64,000 nt of DNA, taken from positions 9,083 through 73,082 of the forward strand of contig JBLIMV010000027.1 of the NCBI GenBank assembly GCA_047638395.1, given 5' to 3'. A program made the position numbers and the translations under genes. A model generated the notes under the pieces. It was not told the DNA's origin, ran no database searches, and saw only the letters and a list, made by a program, of their open reading frames with translations. The stretch is from CAXBCP01 sp047638395. Lineage in GTDB: Bacteria > Pseudomonadota > Alphaproteobacteria > MPNO01 > UBA830. Of the stretch, positions 44,873-54,178 are shown piece after piece (position 1 is the stretch's first letter; every line of letters starts with the position of its first letter).

Positions 44873-45946
44873 ATGACACCGGGAACCACCATGACAGACG
44901 CCGCCCCTATAACGGCACTGCAAACACCGGATACAGCCGTCCCCGATATTCGTCGATCCATCTCGGAATTCCAGGCGCCCGATATTCGCTCCGGTCTTTT
45001 TCAGATCGCAACGTCTGTCGGCGGCTTCGTGGTGACGTGTGCCGTTATGTACATGACGGCGGAGATATCCAGCTGGATTTCCCTGGCGCTGTCGCCGCTC
45101 GCCGCCGGTTTTCTCATCCGTATCTTCATTATTCAGCACGATTGCGGTCACGGCGCTTTTTTCCCGTCTCGGCGGCTGAACGACGTCACCGGCTTTTTGT
45201 GCGGCCTGTTGACGGTGACACCATACGCATCATGGCGGCGCCAGCATGCCGGTCATCACGGTGTCTGGAATAACCTGGACCGCCGGAATACAGGCGCCGA
45301 TATCTACTCTTCCTGTCTGACCGTCAGCGAATACCAGGCGCTGAGCACATGGAAACGGCGGTGGTACCGTCTAAGCCGCAGCACGTTTATCGCCAATTTT
45401 GTCGCACCCCCCCTGGTTTTTCTTCTGCTCTTCCGCCTGCCATTCGACATGCCGGACGGATGGCGACGCGAAAGGCTGGCCGTTTATCTGACAAATTTGT
45501 GCCTGGTGGCCCTGTTCACCGGACTAGGATTTTTGCTGGGCTTCGAGCGGGTTCTGCTGGTTCAACTCCCCGCCATAGCGCTCGCCTCGATTATCGGCGT
45601 ATGGCTGTTTACCATCCAGCATCGGTCCGACCACACGGTATGGGCCCGCCAGAAGGACTGGGATGTCGTCACCGCATCGCTTCAGGGATCAAATCACCTC
45701 AAGCTGCCGCGTTGGCTGCAATGGTTTACCGGAAACATCGGTTTGCATCACATCCACCATCTCAATCCGAAAATACCCAATTACCGCCTGCAGGACTGCC
45801 ACGATGCGCTTGATGCGCAGATAAACATTCCCGTACTCACGCTGGGTGCCGCATTCAGAGCGATGTTTTACACGCTATGGGACGAGACAAATGAGAAAAT
45901 GGTCACGTTCGGCTCGCTGCCCGCCCGTTCACAACTGACACGGTAG
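44873..45946 (+). CDS. membrane fatty acid desaturase
   Basis: A 357-residue integral membrane di-iron desaturase of the omega-6/delta-12 type. All three histidine boxes are present: HDCGH, RRQHAGHH and HHIHH, between hydrophobic helices. It introduces a double bond into a membrane lipid acyl chain. The start is uncertain: ATG at 44873 (GGAA upstream) or 44891 (GGGAA) both suit, while the frame stays open further upstream. It precedes a convergent acyl-CoA ligase gene. Confidence 0.9.
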   Translation: MTPGTTMTDAAPITALQTPDTAVPDIRRSISEFQAPDIRSGLFQIATSVGGFVVTCAVMYMTAEISSWISLALSPLAAGFLIRIFIIQHDCGHGAFFPSRRLNDVTGFLCGLLTVTPYASWRRQHAGHHGVWNNLDRRNTGADIYSSCLTVSEYQALSTWKRRWYRLSRSTFIANFVAPPLVFLLLFRLPFDMPDGWRRERLAVYLTNLCLVALFTGLGFLLGFERVLLVQLPAIALASIIGVWLFTIQHRSDHTVWARQKDWDVVTASLQGSNHLKLPRWLQWFTGNIGLHHIHHLNPKIPNYRLQDCHDALDAQINIPVLTLGAAFRAMFYTLWDETNEKMVTFGSLPARSQLTR

Positions 45947-45977
45947 CCGCCCCGGGACAGTCCCTGATTTATAAAAA

Positions 45978-47618
45978 TCAGACCTTCTGAGCCGCCTGCT
46001 CCCGTAATTCCACCCGCCGGATCTTGCCCGATATCGTCTTGGGCAACGCGTCCAGAAATTCGATCGCGCGCGGGTATTTGTAGGGTGCCGTCTGCCGTTT
46101 CACGAATTCCTGTATTTCTTTCGCCAGGTCATCGGACGCCTCGAACCCGGGCGCCAGCGTGATATAGGCCATGACAATTTCGCCGCGGATATCATCCGGC
46201 TTCGCGACAACTGCGGATTCCAACACGGCTTCATGCTCAATCAACGCACTTTCAACCTCGAACGGGCTGATCCGATAGCTCGCCGACGAGATGATGTCGT
46301 CGGACCGCCCGACAAACCAGATATAGCCGTCCGCATCGCGCGTCGCGGTGTCGCCGGTGTAGTACCAGCCATTGCGGAACGCCTCTGCTGTCACCGCATC
46401 GTCGCGGAAGTAGCCATGAAACAGCCCCGGCGGCCAGGGATCGGTGACCTGCACGCCGATATGACCGACCTCGTTATCGGCAACAATATGGCCGTCATCG
46501 TCGATGATATCGACTGTAACTCCCGGCACCGGCTTGCCCATCGACCCCGCACGGACCTCCATACCCGGAAAATTTGCGACGATGTTGATGGTTTCAGTCT
46601 GGCCGTACCCGTCATAGATGTCGCAACCGGTCGCGGCCTTCCACGCCCGCATCGCTTCCGGATTGAGCGGCTCACCCGCCCCGAAACAGTGCCGCAGTGA
46701 CGAAAAATCGGCACCCGACAGATCCTTCTGGGCAAGCACCCGGTAAATTGTCGGCGGCGCGCAGAATGTCGTCACCCGCTGTTCGGCGATGAGTTTCAGG
46801 TGCATGTCCGCATCGAAGCCTTCGCCGTCATAGAGCAGGACGGCAGCACCCGCCAATAGCGGCGGATAAAGGAGCCCCCAGGCGGCCTTGGCCCAACCGG
46901 TATCGGTCAGGGTCCAGTGCACGTCATCTTCACCGAGATCCATCCAGTAATCACCGGTGATCGAATGGGCCAGCGCATAGGCATGATCGCGCCCGACCAT
47001 CTTCGGCATCGAGGTCGTGCCCGACGTGAAGTAAATCAGCATCAGCTCGTCTGCCGATGTACCGGGCAGGGTATTCCGGTCCACGGTATCCGGCTGGGCC
47101 GCGCACATGTCTTCCAGCGTCGACCAGCCGTCGCGGCGCTCACCAATCAGAATGAGATGCTCAAGGGACGGGCAGTTCGCCCGGATATGTTCCACCTTGT
47201 CGGCATGCTCCGCGGTCACGACGGCGAGCCGTGCGTCTGCGCGGTTGATCCGGTATTCGATATCCTTGGCGGTCAGCAGGTTCGTGCCCGGCATGGCAAC
47301 CACACCGGTTTTTGTGCACCCCAGCAGCACCTGATACCACTCAACGATCCGGGGGATCATCACGAAGGCAAAATCGCCTTTCTCGGCGCCGAGCGCCATC
47401 AGTGCATTTGCAAAGCTGTTCGATAGGCGGTCGAGATCGGCATAGCTGTGATGGGCAACGTTTTCGCCGCTGCGGTCGACGGCGATCAATGCCGTCTTGT
47501 CGTTTTCGCGGCCGCGCCTGGCGATAACGTCGAAGGCAAAATTGAAGTCGGTCGGCACATCGAGCGAAAAATCAGCCCGCGCGGCCGCATAGTCGAATGG
47601 CGGAAACGTTTCACTCAC
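45978..47618 (-). CDS. AMP-dependent acyl-CoA synthetase, medium-chain/aryl type
   Basis: A 546-residue adenylate-forming ligase. The P-loop is YFTSGTTSMPKMVGRD, the A5 motif DGYGQTE, the hinge YTGDTATRDADGYIWFVGR, and the catalytic lysine in PKTISGKIRR. Similarity to MACS and benzoate-CoA ligase-like enzymes suggests a medium-chain or aryl acid substrate. The GTG at 47618 has GGGAGG nine bases upstream and excludes 77 non-family residues of the longer frame. It is a single-gene unit divergent from the cold-shock gene. Confidence 0.92.
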   Translation of the reverse strand: MSETFPPFDYAAARADFSLDVPTDFNFAFDVIARRGRENDKTALIAVDRSGENVAHHSYADLDRLSNSFANALMALGAEKGDFAFVMIPRIVEWYQVLLGCTKTGVVAMPGTNLLTAKDIEYRINRADARLAVVTAEHADKVEHIRANCPSLEHLILIGERRDGWSTLEDMCAAQPDTVDRNTLPGTSADELMLIYFTSGTTSMPKMVGRDHAYALAHSITGDYWMDLGEDDVHWTLTDTGWAKAAWGLLYPPLLAGAAVLLYDGEGFDADMHLKLIAEQRVTTFCAPPTIYRVLAQKDLSGADFSSLRHCFGAGEPLNPEAMRAWKAATGCDIYDGYGQTETINIVANFPGMEVRAGSMGKPVPGVTVDIIDDDGHIVADNEVGHIGVQVTDPWPPGLFHGYFRDDAVTAEAFRNGWYYTGDTATRDADGYIWFVGRSDDIISSASYRISPFEVESALIEHEAVLESAVVAKPDDIRGEIVMAYITLAPGFEASDDLAKEIQEFVKRQTAPYKYPRAIEFLDALPKTISGKIRRVELREQAAQKV

Positions 47619-47938
47619 CGTCTTTTCCTCCCGATATTTGCTTTTTATGAGCCGAATTTCGTCACATTGGCGGACGGGGCGCAACATTCGAATGACGGCG
47701 CAAGAAGCCTGTATGGCCAAAAACGGGGGATTTTCCGCAAATTGGGGGGAAAGATATTTGCAGATATAAATTGCTTTTATCTGCCGAAGCCCCCATATCA
47801 TGCCTAAGGTTGCGTGTGGGTCCGTGGAATTAGCTTCGTTTCCGTGCATAACCTGCTTCCGAATTCATATGAATTCGGAAGAAGAGAAACCGCTGAGCAG
47901 TGTGCATGGCGGGCGATACATATTGATTGGATATATCT
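47619..47938. other. divergent intergenic region with cold-shock leader
   Basis: This 320-bp spacer separates the acyl-CoA ligase and the cold-shock gene. It holds the ligase ribosome site, a 10-bp palindrome CATTCGAATG at 47685-47694, the 26-bp palindrome described separately, and an AT-rich stretch just before the csp ATG. No gene was recognised in it. Confidence 0.5.
47856..47881. promoter_or_regulatory. perfect 26-bp palindrome in cold-shock gene leader
   Basis: CTTCCGAATTCAT at 47856-47868 is followed immediately by its exact reverse complement to 47881. It lies 58 bp upstream of the csp ATG, so it is either an operator or, in RNA, a long hairpin in the 5' untranslated region typical of cold-shock mRNAs. 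Confidence 0.6.
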
Positions 47939-48148
47939 ATGACTCAAGGAACCGTGAAATGGTTCAACCCCACCAAGGGGTTTGGCTTTATTGAACCTGA
48001 TGGAGGCTCCAAGGATGCCTTCGTTCACATTTCCGCTGTAGAACGTGCGGGCCTCTCCGGCCTGAACGAAGGCCAGCGCGTCGAATTCGAACTTCAGGAA
48101 GGCCGCGACGGAAAAGCGTCCGCGGAAAACCTGTCGGTCATCGACTAA
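47939..48148 (+). CDS. cspA: cold-shock protein (CspA family)
   Basis: A 69-residue single cold-shock domain that binds single-stranded RNA or DNA and melts mRNA structure. RNP1 is KGFGFIEPD and RNP2 is AFVHISAVE; the start TQGTVKWFNPTKG is canonical. I use the ATG at 47939 because the protein then begins at the usual MTQGTVKWF; the TTG at 47927 adds four residues. The leader contains a 26-bp palindrome and an AU-rich region near the start with only a weak GGA, so translation may be temperature-sensitive. A strong terminator follows. Confidence 0.93.
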   Translation: MTQGTVKWFNPTKGFGFIEPDGGSKDAFVHISAVERAGLSGLNEGQRVEFELQEGRDGKASAENLSVID

Positions 48149-48174
48149 AAAACCGTCTTCCTTAGACGACTTTT

Positions 48175-48205
48175 GAGACCCGCCTTTGGCGGGTCTCTTT
48201 CGTTT
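48175..48205 (+). terminator. rho-independent terminator of the cold-shock gene
   Basis: GAGACCCGCC (48175-48184), loop TTT, and GGCGGGTCTC (48188-48197) form a perfect 10-bp stem followed by TTTCGTTT, 26 bp after the csp stop. Confidence 0.9.
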
Positions 48206-48268
48206 GGGGCACTTGTATTTGAGGCACTTGGCCTCCATCTCCCTCGCGATGGTCGATGACAATTGCCG

Positions 48269-50653
48269 TCAGACCGCCCGGGCGCCTTCAACCAGCCGGA
48301 AAAGACGTTCAGGGGTCGCGGGGATCTCCATGATCTCGATGCCGAGCGGGCTCAGCGCGTCCGAGATGGCATTGGCGATACAGGCAGGCGCACCGATCGT
48401 GCCCCCCTCTCCCAGTCCCCGGAACCCGCCGACGGTGTCGGGGAGGTCCGCTTCGACATGGACAACGTCGATAGACGGTATTTCCACTGCTGACGGCACA
48501 ACGTAATCGACCAGGCTGGCCGTCAGGATCTGGCCGGTCTCGTCATGAATAACCTCTTCCATCAATGCCACGCCGATCCCCTGGGCGACACCGCCATGGG
48601 CCTGGCCGTCGGCGATCAACGGATTGATCACCCGTCCGCAATCCTCGACCACGATGTAGCGTTTGATCTCGACCTTGTAAGTCTCCGGGTCGATCTCGAT
48701 CAGGCACATGTGGCTGGCAGATGTTGTGGTCCCGAAGAACGGATCATAGACCTTCGTCGCTTCAAGATTGTCGATCTCGTCGCGCATTTCCTTCGGTACG
48801 CGTCCCATATCGGAATAGAGCGCCCGTGCAAGATCGCGGATCGTCATCGATGTGTCCGTGCCCTTGACCCAGACATTGCCATCGCCGGTCTCGATATCCT
48901 CGACCGCTGCTTCGAGCAGATGGCCGGCGACCCGCAGGATTTTCTCGTGGACGGCTTTCGCGGCCAAAATACCCGCCCCGCCGCCAAACACCGCACCGCG
49001 GCTCGCATACGTGCCGGTGCCATGACTGACCGATGCGGTATCGCCGAGGACGATGTCGACGTCCTCCACCTTCACGCCGAGCTGTTCGGCGACCACCTGT
49101 GCCAGCGTGGTTTCCATGCCCTGCCCCTGGCTGGCAAGACCAAAGCTTGCGGTGACCGCCCCCGTTGAATCGATGGCAACATTGCAGGTTTCCGTACCGG
49201 TATTAATCGGCATGCCGGGAGCGACGGCGATGCGCGAGCCGACACCCGTCAGTTCCGCGTAGCAGGCGACGCCGATTCCGACCCAGCGGCCTTCGGCCCG
49301 GGCCGTCTCCTGTTCACGGCGCAGCGCGTCATAGCCGATGCCGTCGGCGGCCTGTTGCAGGCAGGCCTGAAAGGCAGATTTGTCCCAGACCAGACCCGAT
49401 GCGGCCTTGTAGGGAAATTCATCGTCGTTCACCAGGTTGCGGCGGCGGATCTCCGCCGGATCCATCCCGATCTTGCGCGCGGCCATATCGAGCAGCCGGT
49501 CCATCACGAAGACCGAAATCGGCCGCCCGACGCCGCGATACGCCCCGGTCAGGGTCTTGTTGGTCGCGACCGCACGCACGCGTGCCGCATAATTGTCGAT
49601 CCGGTACGGGCCCGGCAGGAAGCTGACAACCTGTACCGGCTCGATCGTCGCGGTCCACGGATAAATCGAATAGGCACCGACATCGCCGATCACATCGGCC
49701 TTTACGCCCAGAATTTTACCGTCTTCGGAAATCGCGATTTCCGCATCGACAATCTCGTCGAAGGCATTACCGGTGGTCATCAGATCTTCCATCCGGTCGC
49801 TAACCCATTTGACCGGCTTACCGAGATCACGCGCGACGGCGCAGGCAACGATTTCCTCCGAATACAGAGACGTCTTGCCGCCAAATCCACCACCAACATC
49901 GGGTGCGATCACCCGTATGCGCGGCCCCGGCAGATCGAAAATCTCGGACAGCTTGTCACGGACAATGCCCGGTATCTGCGTTGTGCAGTGAAGCGTGAGC
50001 GCCCGGGCACCCTTGTCATATTCGGCGACCGACGCACGCGCCTCAATTGTCACGGGCGTGGTGCGGGTAAAATGGAACCGCCCGCCAGCGGTCACTTTGG
50101 CTGCCGCAAAGGCTTCATCCACCTCGCCGCGGGAGAATTCGCGGGCGGCCAGAATATTTGACTCCAGGTCGTCATGCAGTTTGGGGGCATCGGGCTTTAA
50201 CGACTCCTCGGGGTCGACCAGCACCGGCAGGGCTTCATAGTCGATCTCTACCTGAGCGAGGGCATCCTCCGCGACATAGCGGCTGTTGGCGACAACGGCG
50301 ACAACCGCTTCACCGACATAGCGCACCTTGTCGATGGCAAGCGGTGGGATAAACGTCGCCTGATAGTTCTTCATTCGCGACGTCGCCTGATAGGGATTGG
50401 CGAGCCGGGCGATATCTGCCCCGGTATAGACCGCAACGACGCCGTCCAGCGCCTCCGCGGCGCTGACATCAACATTTCTGATCAGTGCATGGGCATGATC
50501 GCTGCGGCGAAAGGCAATGTGGAGCATGCCGTGACGTTTGATATCCGCGACATAGTTGCCCTGCCCTGCCAACAGGCGCGGATCTTCCCGCCGCAGGACC
50601 TTCGCGCCGACAAATTGCGGACGGGTGAGATCGATATCGTCGGGCGGGCTCAT
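48269..50653 (-). CDS. molybdopterin-binding large subunit, xanthine dehydrogenase/CoxL family
   Basis: A 794-residue catalytic subunit of a molybdenum hydroxylase. The MCD-binding GGGFGGK is at 254-260, the active-site loop reads AYRGVGR at 371-377, and the catalytic base is in GLGEGGTIGAP near the C-terminus. True form I CO dehydrogenases have AYRCSFR with a copper-binding cysteine, so this is a form II-like enzyme that more likely hydroxylates an organic, perhaps N-heteroaromatic, substrate. It overlaps the upstream [2Fe-2S] subunit gene by four bases. It is the last gene of an M-S-L operon. Confidence 0.92.
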   Translation of the reverse strand: MSPPDDIDLTRPQFVGAKVLRREDPRLLAGQGNYVADIKRHGMLHIAFRRSDHAHALIRNVDVSAAEALDGVVAVYTGADIARLANPYQATSRMKNYQATFIPPLAIDKVRYVGEAVVAVVANSRYVAEDALAQVEIDYEALPVLVDPEESLKPDAPKLHDDLESNILAAREFSRGEVDEAFAAAKVTAGGRFHFTRTTPVTIEARASVAEYDKGARALTLHCTTQIPGIVRDKLSEIFDLPGPRIRVIAPDVGGGFGGKTSLYSEEIVACAVARDLGKPVKWVSDRMEDLMTTGNAFDEIVDAEIAISEDGKILGVKADVIGDVGAYSIYPWTATIEPVQVVSFLPGPYRIDNYAARVRAVATNKTLTGAYRGVGRPISVFVMDRLLDMAARKIGMDPAEIRRRNLVNDDEFPYKAASGLVWDKSAFQACLQQAADGIGYDALRREQETARAEGRWVGIGVACYAELTGVGSRIAVAPGMPINTGTETCNVAIDSTGAVTASFGLASQGQGMETTLAQVVAEQLGVKVEDVDIVLGDTASVSHGTGTYASRGAVFGGGAGILAAKAVHEKILRVAGHLLEAAVEDIETGDGNVWVKGTDTSMTIRDLARALYSDMGRVPKEMRDEIDNLEATKVYDPFFGTTTSASHMCLIEIDPETYKVEIKRYIVVEDCGRVINPLIADGQAHGGVAQGIGVALMEEVIHDETGQILTASLVDYVVPSAVEIPSIDVVHVEADLPDTVGGFRGLGEGGTIGAPACIANAISDALSPLGIEIMEIPATPERLFRLVEGARAV

Positions 50654-51129
50654 TTGTCGTCCCTTTTATCCGCGGCGCTGCGAACGGCAGCGACGATGTT
50701 CTGATACCCGGTGCAGCGACAGAGATTACCAGACAGGCCGTCACGGATTTCGTCATCTGTCTCCAGCGGATACTTGCGCAGCATATCGGTTGCCGTCATC
50801 AGCATGCCGGGTGTGCAGAAACCGCATTGCAGCGCATGATTTTCGCGGAACGCTTCCTGCAGCGGGCCGAGTGCGTCCAGATCACCGAGGCTTTCGACGG
50901 TCTCAATCTTTGCGCCATCCGCCTGTACCGCGAACGTCAGGCACGAGCGCACGCTATCGCCGTTCATCAGGATCGTGCAGGCGCCGCAAATGCCGTGTTC
51001 ACAGCCGACATGCGTGCCGGTCAGGTCAAGGTTTTCGCGCAGGAAGTCCGCCAATAACAAACGCGGTTCGACCTCGGCGACGTGGGGCGCCCCGTTCACA
51101 CTGATGGTGATGGAAATCTTCGCGGTCAT
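50650..51129 (-). CDS. [2Fe-2S] small subunit, CoxS type
   Basis: A 159-residue electron-transfer subunit. The plant-type cluster ligands are in CEHGICGACTILMNGDSVRSC and the second cluster ligands in CGFCTPGM and CRCTGY (near 100 and 135). It passes electrons from molybdenum to FAD. It overlaps both neighbouring subunit genes by four bases (ATGA), so the three chains are co-translated. Confidence 0.95.
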   Translation of the reverse strand: MTAKISITISVNGAPHVAEVEPRLLLADFLRENLDLTGTHVGCEHGICGACTILMNGDSVRSCLTFAVQADGAKIETVESLGDLDALGPLQEAFRENHALQCGFCTPGMLMTATDMLRKYPLETDDEIRDGLSGNLCRCTGYQNIVAAVRSAADKRDDK

Positions 51130-51980
51130 CGGCCAGCCCTTTCGATCGCGGCGGTCAATGCCCGGCGGGTCAGTACTTCTGTCAGATGTCGGCGATAGTC
51201 GGCGGAACCATGCAGATCGTTCATCGGCTCGGCCTCCTGGCGTGCCGCGGCGGCGGCCGCGTCGACACCGTGCTCGAAAAGGGCGGCTTCCGCAGCCGTC
51301 GCCCGCACTGGCGTGTCATGAAGCCCCATCAGAGCAATCCGGGCCTCCGTCACCGACGTGCCGTCGGTAGACACAATGGCGGCAACACCGGCGACGGCAA
51401 AATCCCCGCGACGTTGCGCAAATTCTTCGAACCCCCAGCCACTTCCCGCAGGCAGGCCCGGCAATTCAACCGCGACGACAATTTCATCCGGTTCCAGTGC
51501 GGTCGTCAGCGGTCCGACGAAGAAATCTCCCGCCGCGATCTCACGCCCGCCGGCCGGACTTGCCGTAATAATCCGTGCGTCCAGAAGCACGGACATCGCC
51601 GGCAGTTCTGCTGCCGGGTCGGCATGGGACACGCTGCCGCCAATGGTGCCACGATTGCGGATCGCCAGGTGGGCGACATGTTTCATCGCTTCGTGCAGAA
51701 CCGGAAACCGGTCTTTGACCAGATCGGACGTCTCCAGCGCGAAATGCCGGGCAAGCGCGCCGATACGAAGCCCGCCATCAGCGGTCTCCTCTATCCGGTC
51801 GAGGCCTTCAATGCCGTTGATATCGACAAATAGCGGTGCGTCCACGACCCGGAAATTGAGCATGGGCACCAGGCTTTGGCCGCCGGCCAGCACCTTGGCC
51901 TCACCGTTCGAGGCGGCAAGTACTGCGACGGCCTCGTCAATGGTCGATGCGCGGACGTAATCAAAGGGAGCGGGTTTCAT
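51126..51980 (-). CDS. FAD-binding medium subunit, CoxM type
   Basis: A 284-residue FAD subunit of the molybdenum hydroxylase. FAD contacts are AGGQSLVPMLNFR (near 32-44) and TIGGSVSHADPAAELPA (near 110). It is the first gene of the operon (M-S-L order). No chaperone or MCD-synthesis genes (CoxDEF-like) follow, so maturation is provided elsewhere. Confidence 0.93.
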   Translation of the reverse strand: MKPAPFDYVRASTIDEAVAVLAASNGEAKVLAGGQSLVPMLNFRVVDAPLFVDINGIEGLDRIEETADGGLRIGALARHFALETSDLVKDRFPVLHEAMKHVAHLAIRNRGTIGGSVSHADPAAELPAMSVLLDARIITASPAGGREIAAGDFFVGPLTTALEPDEIVVAVELPGLPAGSGWGFEEFAQRRGDFAVAGVAAIVSTDGTSVTEARIALMGLHDTPVRATAAEAALFEHGVDAAAAAARQEAEPMNDLHGSADYRRHLTEVLTRRALTAAIERAGR

Positions 51981-51998
51981 CGGGCTATCTCGGAATTA

Positions 51999-52949
51999 TC
52001 AGCCGCGCTGAATCGATTTATGGAGCAGAGCTTCCCCCATGCCTTCACCAAGGCACCATTCGGCGAAATTCTCGGGCGTGGATTCCCATTCATGCGCTTC
52101 CCAGCCGTCGTCAACGACATCGGAATCGAAATCGTATTCCGCCGCACCGCCGCAGGGATTTTTGAAATACCAGAAATAGCAGGATGAAATCGGGTGCCGA
52201 CCCGGGCCGATCATTGTCTCCCAGCCCTGACGCGTCATGTTATTCCCACCACCGAACAGCTCGTGGATCGTGCCGACCTCGAAAGCGAGATGATGGAAGC
52301 CGCGCTTGCCGATACCGGGATCAAGCAGGAACAGATTGTGATGATTGTGGGCCGCCGCACCCCGGGCGAAATAGCCCCTGCCGGGATAGGCATCCGTCAG
52401 TTTGAATCCGAGACGATCGACATAGAATTCCTTATGCGTCTCCAGGTCGTCGGTCATGTAAACAATGTGGGAAATCTCGAATGGTGAGGCTTTGGCCACC
52501 TGTTCCGCGCGGCGGTTTACCCGCATCGGCCGGCCCGGAATATTAACTTCCAGTTCAGGCGCCTGTACGGGCGTCGTCTGCCTTACCCTGAATCCGAGCC
52601 CGAACCCGACCGGATCGACGGTATGGATGGAGCCATCCGCGTCTTTGCGCACGTCGCGGTCGGCTGACAGGTTTTCTTCGAGCGCATCGAGATCCGCCTG
52701 GGATGTGACGCCGAACATCGCTTCGCGCACCGTCGCGTCCACATCAGCGCCAACCGGTGGCGCGAGCTCAGGGTCATCCGCCGCACGAATTTCAACGGAG
52801 GCGCCGTTCTGAGCGGCAAACGCTAAATGACCGTTGCCACTATCCACCGGGGTCAGTCCAAAATCAGTCCAGAAAGCCTTTGCCTTTTCGAGATCCGTTA
52901 CCCCGTAGGTGACTTTCTCAATGCCAGTATGATTGCCGATATTGCTCAT
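51999..52949 (-). CDS. VOC-family, extradiol dioxygenase-like protein
   Basis: A 316-residue protein made of two vicinal-oxygen-chelate domains. Candidate metal ligands are the histidine in ISHIVYMTDDLE (second domain), HHLAFEVG and the glutamate in GGAAEYDFDS, the H-H-E set of type I extradiol dioxygenases. It would open a catechol-like ring or act as another VOC enzyme. AAGGAGG precedes the ATG. It lies upstream of the coxMSL-like operon on the same strand, 18 bp away, so they may be expressed together. Confidence 0.87.
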   Translation of the reverse strand: MSNIGNHTGIEKVTYGVTDLEKAKAFWTDFGLTPVDSGNGHLAFAAQNGASVEIRAADDPELAPPVGADVDATVREAMFGVTSQADLDALEENLSADRDVRKDADGSIHTVDPVGFGLGFRVRQTTPVQAPELEVNIPGRPMRVNRRAEQVAKASPFEISHIVYMTDDLETHKEFYVDRLGFKLTDAYPGRGYFARGAAAHNHHNLFLLDPGIGKRGFHHLAFEVGTIHELFGGGNNMTRQGWETMIGPGRHPISSCYFWYFKNPCGGAAEYDFDSDVVDDGWEAHEWESTPENFAEWCLGEGMGEALLHKSIQRG

Positions 52950-53008
52950 TGTGCGCCTCCTTGCGTCCCTGACTGAAATCTAGCGCGTTTGCGCCCGCAG
53001 TGGAACGT

Positions 53009-54073
53009 TCAGACGTCTAAATCTGCATAGGCGCTCTCAACCACCCGATCGAACAGGTTCTCAACCCATCCCTGGTCGATCCCGCGCACGATGAAGACGA
53101 TAGAGGTCCGGTGCGCGCCGTCCGGCCACGCATCGAGCCGCCGGATCGGATGGATGACATGCTGCACGCCGTGGACCACGGCGGGGCGCGCCGGATCGTC
53201 CGTCAGCCGCACAAAGCCTTTGAGACGCAACAGATCATCGCCGCGCTGATCCGCCAGCATCTGCATAAAGGCACCGAGGGCCGCACGGCTGACCGGGGCA
53301 TCTCGGGTCAGGGCGTAGGTAAATATACCGTCGTCATGGCGGTTAACATCGGTTGCATGATGATGATCGCCCCCTGAGCCCAAAGCCGCATTTTCCGCTG
53401 CCAGCCAACCTTCGACATCAGCCGTTTTGCCCGCCGGATCATAAATACCGCCCGAAAACAGCATGTCCGGGTCAACAGCACCGTCGACACAACGCGCGCG
53501 GACCGCGCTGGGGTTCAGCTGACGGAGCCGGGCTTCCAGCGCGGATAACGCTGCCGCATCGTTTGCCATATCGGTCTTCGTGACCAGAAGCGCATCGGCC
53601 ACTGCCGCCTGCTTGATGGCTTCGGGTTGGCGGTCGAACGTCGCCATCGCGTTCACCGCATCCACCGCCGTCACCACGCGTGCCAGCCGATAGTGATCGA
53701 ACACCAACGGTTCCTGCATCATCGTATGGATAATCGGCGCGGGATCGGCAAGGCCGGTGGTTTCGACCACGACGCGTTTGAAACGGCGTATTTCCCCGGC
53801 TTCTCGCCGTTCATACAGATCGATGAGCGTGGCCATCAGATCGCCGCGGATGGTGCAGCAGATGCAGCCACAGGACAGATCGATGATATTTTCATCACTC
53901 GATTCGACCAGCAGATGGTCCAGCCCGACTTCGCCGAACTCGTTGACGATAACGGCGGTGTCGGCAAATGCCGGATCGCGCAGTATTCGCGACAGGATCG
54001 TCGTTTTGCCGCTGCCGAGGAAGCCGGTCAGCACGGTCACGGGGATCAAAGGCTCAGGTTTGTCAGTATTCAT
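53009..54073 (-). CDS. CobW/COG0523-family GTP-binding metallochaperone
   Basis: A 354-residue GTPase. The P-loop is GFLGSGKTT, the metal motif is CGCICCTIRGDL (CxCC), the switch is ETTGLADPAP and the base-specifying motif is TKTD. It has a histidine-rich loop (GGDHHHATDVNRHDD, near 245) and a CobW_C domain at the end. Such proteins insert or traffic zinc, cobalt or other metals into client enzymes; nearby candidates are the amidohydrolase and VOC protein. The ATG at 54073 is chosen by alignment of the mature start. Confidence 0.92.
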   Translation of the reverse strand: MNTDKPEPLIPVTVLTGFLGSGKTTILSRILRDPAFADTAVIVNEFGEVGLDHLLVESSDENIIDLSCGCICCTIRGDLMATLIDLYERREAGEIRRFKRVVVETTGLADPAPIIHTMMQEPLVFDHYRLARVVTAVDAVNAMATFDRQPEAIKQAAVADALLVTKTDMANDAAALSALEARLRQLNPSAVRARCVDGAVDPDMLFSGGIYDPAGKTADVEGWLAAENAALGSGGDHHHATDVNRHDDGIFTYALTRDAPVSRAALGAFMQMLADQRGDDLLRLKGFVRLTDDPARPAVVHGVQHVIHPIRRLDAWPDGAHRTSIVFIVRGIDQGWVENLFDRVVESAYADLDV

Positions 54074-54178
54074 GGCCGCTAGGGTGTCGCAATCGCGGCG
54101 GCCTGTCATCCCGGATTTGTCGCCTGCGACAATCGGCTTTAGCGTAGAGGTGACAGACTTAAAAACCGGGGACAGATC

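Noticed and set aside
48269..51980. Calling the CoxMSL operon an aerobic CO dehydrogenase.
   Set aside because: The large subunit has AYRGVGR rather than the copper-cysteine loop AYRCSFR of form I, and no CoxDEF-like maturation genes follow.
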